Origin: Phylloscopus collybita | Lineage: Eukaryota > Chordata > Aves > Passeriformes > Phylloscopidae | Assembly (NCBI GenBank): GCA_027886175.1 | Contig: JAJNNQ010000024.1 | Coordinates: forward strand, 4,324,001 to 4,388,000 | Direction: 5' to 3' | DNA length: 64,000 bases | Part shown: piece by piece, positions 61,897 through 64,000 of the stretch | How the letters are laid out: the number at the start of each line of letters is the position of its first letter | Numbering within the stretch: the first letter of the stretch is position 1 | Translations under genes and position numbers: made by a program | The notes under the pieces: generated by a model | Database searches by the model: none | What the model saw: only the letters and a program-made list of their open reading frames with translations | Told to the model about the DNA's origin: nothing

Positions 61897-64000
61897 GTGA
61901 GGTGCCATTTTCTGATGACATTTTGAATCAGAAACCATTCTAGGTTAAGATTTTAAATCATTTATCACAAATTAATTTCTACATAATGTTATTCATGGAT
62001 TTTTAGTGAAGAATAGAAGCCTTTTCCCCAGGGCACGTTTCTGAGGTACAGTAATACATTAGAGCACGGCTGGGAAAAAAGAAGATTTAAACTTCAGAAT
62101 ATAATTGATTTCTTCTACAAAAGTAGTTCCTGTATTTAGCAAAATGTATTTCAGCTTGTGTTTTTCTGAAAGAAAAGATAAATCGAAGCATAAATGCCTG
62201 GCCTTATGGAAGTGGTTCATTTTTCTCAATCAGCTTCAAAAATACTCTGTATGATTTTTTTGGTTGCTGAAGCATAGAATATACTCTGTAATTGATTTAT
62301 AATATTTATGGCTACTTGCATTTAACAAATTGAATTAGAAAGCAGTTCATGGGTGAAATGTCCTGGCATTAATTAACCCCCAAAGGTCCTCAGTAAACAT
62401 TAAAGAAGGGCTACAGAAAATGTGAGTAATACACTGGCAAAATTGTATTTAATTCTTTTTAGAACTGTAAAAGGAAAGGATGACCCCCTCCTCTGCAAGC
62501 TAAACTTATCCTAAAATAGTCTCTTTTTTAACACGACCCCTGGAAATGCTCCAGAGACCCACTGACCTAAGACCCTGTGTGAATAATTTTAATGTCAAGT
62601 ATTTCAGATCTGTCTTAAAAAGTAAACACCAGCCCTCAGTAACCCCACTGCCTTCACATTTCCATCCTGCAGAATGGTAAATCTGGGCTTGTGGGAAGTC
62701 AGGGGCCTGTGGGTTTGGGAACTTGTTTGAAAGGGTATCCCAAAGGAGAGATGTTCAATGGGCAGCTGTGGAAATACTGGCGTGAAAATCCTGGTGATGG
62801 TGATCGAAGGCTCTTCCCTGGAAGAAAGAACTGGTTAGAGAAGAAAAGCGAATAAGCAGGAGGGAAGAGCAGCCAACACTTCACAAAGATTTACAGGAGA
62901 GGGGAGAAAAGTCATGCAGGCAGTACTTGTTGGGAAGAGGGGAAGCCACAAGAGAAGAGTGTTTGGAGCAAGGGATGCAGCCCTGAGAGTACAGCAGAGC
63001 CTTTGTCACAGACACCTCTAGACCTCTGATTCTATTTACCTTTGGGGTTTGGTTATTCCATACTAATTTTTCTCTGACATTTCTTTGTTGTCCTCCTTAC
63101 CAACTCCCCCAAATAATTTTTTTGGTTTCCATTGTCAAGACACATGACAGATCTCTGTTATGTTGTCAGAAACATTCCAGCAGTTTCCCGTGAGAATTTT
63201 CTGATTTCTCAAAATCAAATTATTTTTATGGAGCATTTGATATCATCCATGTCTTGGACACTGGATAATTTTTAAAAATCACTCCTCTTTCCTTTCTGGC
63301 TCATCTCTCTATCCATCTGCAGCACAGGAACTGCCTCTGATTTGAGTACCTGCAGCTTCCCCGCTCTGTAATTTTTCAGCAGTGCCCCAGGAAGATTTGT
63401 CTGGGCCTGAAACATTGTTCTGTGCATATGTGTGTGTGTGTGTGTGAAGAATTTCATAGAAGAGAACAGAACCAAGTCCTGAAATAATTAATGAGAAAGA
63501 ATTACTTTTCTCTGAACTGCTTTGGTGTGATATCTATATTCCAGGTTTATTTCACATGCATTCATGGATCAGAACAGTTACTACTTATTAGGATACTTTA
63601 ATAGAATGTGGCATCAGCAGAATTATGATGTTACTGTGGAGCAATGCTTCTCACATTGCATTGGATATATTTGGAAGCAGAACTGCTGGGGGGAAATCTG
63701 AGCTAATAATTTCTGCAGCTGTTTTTCATGTATATTATTTTACAGCTTCAATTCACTCTTCAGATATGGGTTATTCTTCTAAAATGCTTTTTAAATGTAC
63801 TTTAGATAATATTCAACATCCCAAAGCACTGTAGATATATGTCAGCATTTCTGTTTATAATTAGCAGAGCAAATGGCTTCAAAGTAACCTATTCTAAAAG
63901 AAATCCAGCTGCTTCATTAATAATAGTTGTTTCCTGCAGATATAAGTCCACATTTTTAAAAGCTTTTGTGACAATACAAAGAAGCAGAGAGGCTTTATCT
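61897..64000 (+). other. EPHA6 intron, 5' part, running out of the window
   Basis: It begins with the donor GTGAGG. No further exon was found. It contains a (TG)9 microsatellite at 63429-63446 and otherwise nothing recognisable. Confidence 0.85.
63429..63446. repeat. (TG)9 microsatellite
   Basis: Nine uninterrupted TG units in intron. Confidence 0.95.

Larger units (their letters stand above)
1..64000 (+). other. EPHA6: EPHA6 gene, internal portion (partial)
   Basis: Seven exons, all on the + strand, join in consistent phase to encode 280 residues of an Eph receptor from the second FN3 domain to the kinase hinge. The paralogue is assigned from residues I recall as EPHA6-specific: EHEQLSYSSTRSKAPS in FN3, the segment TSDMAAEQGQILVIATAAVG entering the membrane, the juxtamembrane run QWYIKAKMKSEEKRR, and VVEYMENG with valine at the gatekeeper. 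EPHA3, EPHA4, EPHA5 and EPHA7 differ at these places. The protein is a type I membrane receptor tyrosine kinase for ephrin-A ligands. The gene is open at both ends: the preceding 125-base FN3 exon and the following catalytic-loop exon were looked for and not found. It is therefore assumed, not shown, that bases 1-15286 and 61897-64000 are intron. Confidence 0.93.

Overview
This window is vertebrate nuclear DNA, most likely from a bird. It is AT-rich, CpG-poor and almost entirely intronic. Seven short exons with good GT-AG junctions spell one continuous receptor tyrosine kinase on the + strand. Two 3'-end fragments of CR1 LINEs (about 42980-43028 and 45613-45680) point to a sauropsid. A solitary LTR-like block (about 45062-45485) resembles passerine endogenous-retrovirus LTRs as I remember them, so a songbird is my best guess. 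No bacterial-type genes, CRISPR arrays, tRNAs or rRNAs were seen.

The gene is EPHA6, an A-class Eph receptor that binds ephrin-A ligands and guides axons. The window holds the middle of it: the end of the second fibronectin III domain (15287-15449), the transmembrane segment (23841-23949), the juxtamembrane region (26735-26805 and 28678-28803), the kinase N-lobe (34109-34294), a 41-residue in-frame cassette exon (48436-48558), and the hinge with its valine gatekeeper (61835-61896). Exon sizes are 163, 109, 71, 126, 186, 123 and 62 bases. All phases agree, giving 280 codons with the cassette or 239 without it. The signal peptide, ligand-binding domain and first FN3 domain lie upstream. The catalytic loop, activation loop, SAM domain and PDZ tail lie downstream. 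No promoter or polyadenylation site of the gene is inside the window.

The introns run from 1.9 to 14.1 kb and hold no recognisable second gene. They contain A/T homopolymers, two G-rich tracts, short (GT)n and (TA)n repeats, a few retroelement remnants and several perfect inverted repeats.

The most interesting unexplained signal is at 14802-14881, 430 bases before the first exon. It is a CpG-rich imperfect hairpin in which nearly every imperfection becomes a G-U pair on the minus-strand RNA. The same bases also form a 48-base, stop-free, frame-preserving candidate microexon with good splice sites. The second point is the cassette exon in the kinase domain. It matches, from memory, an insert in the human EPHA6 reference protein, so it would be an old conserved alternative exon.
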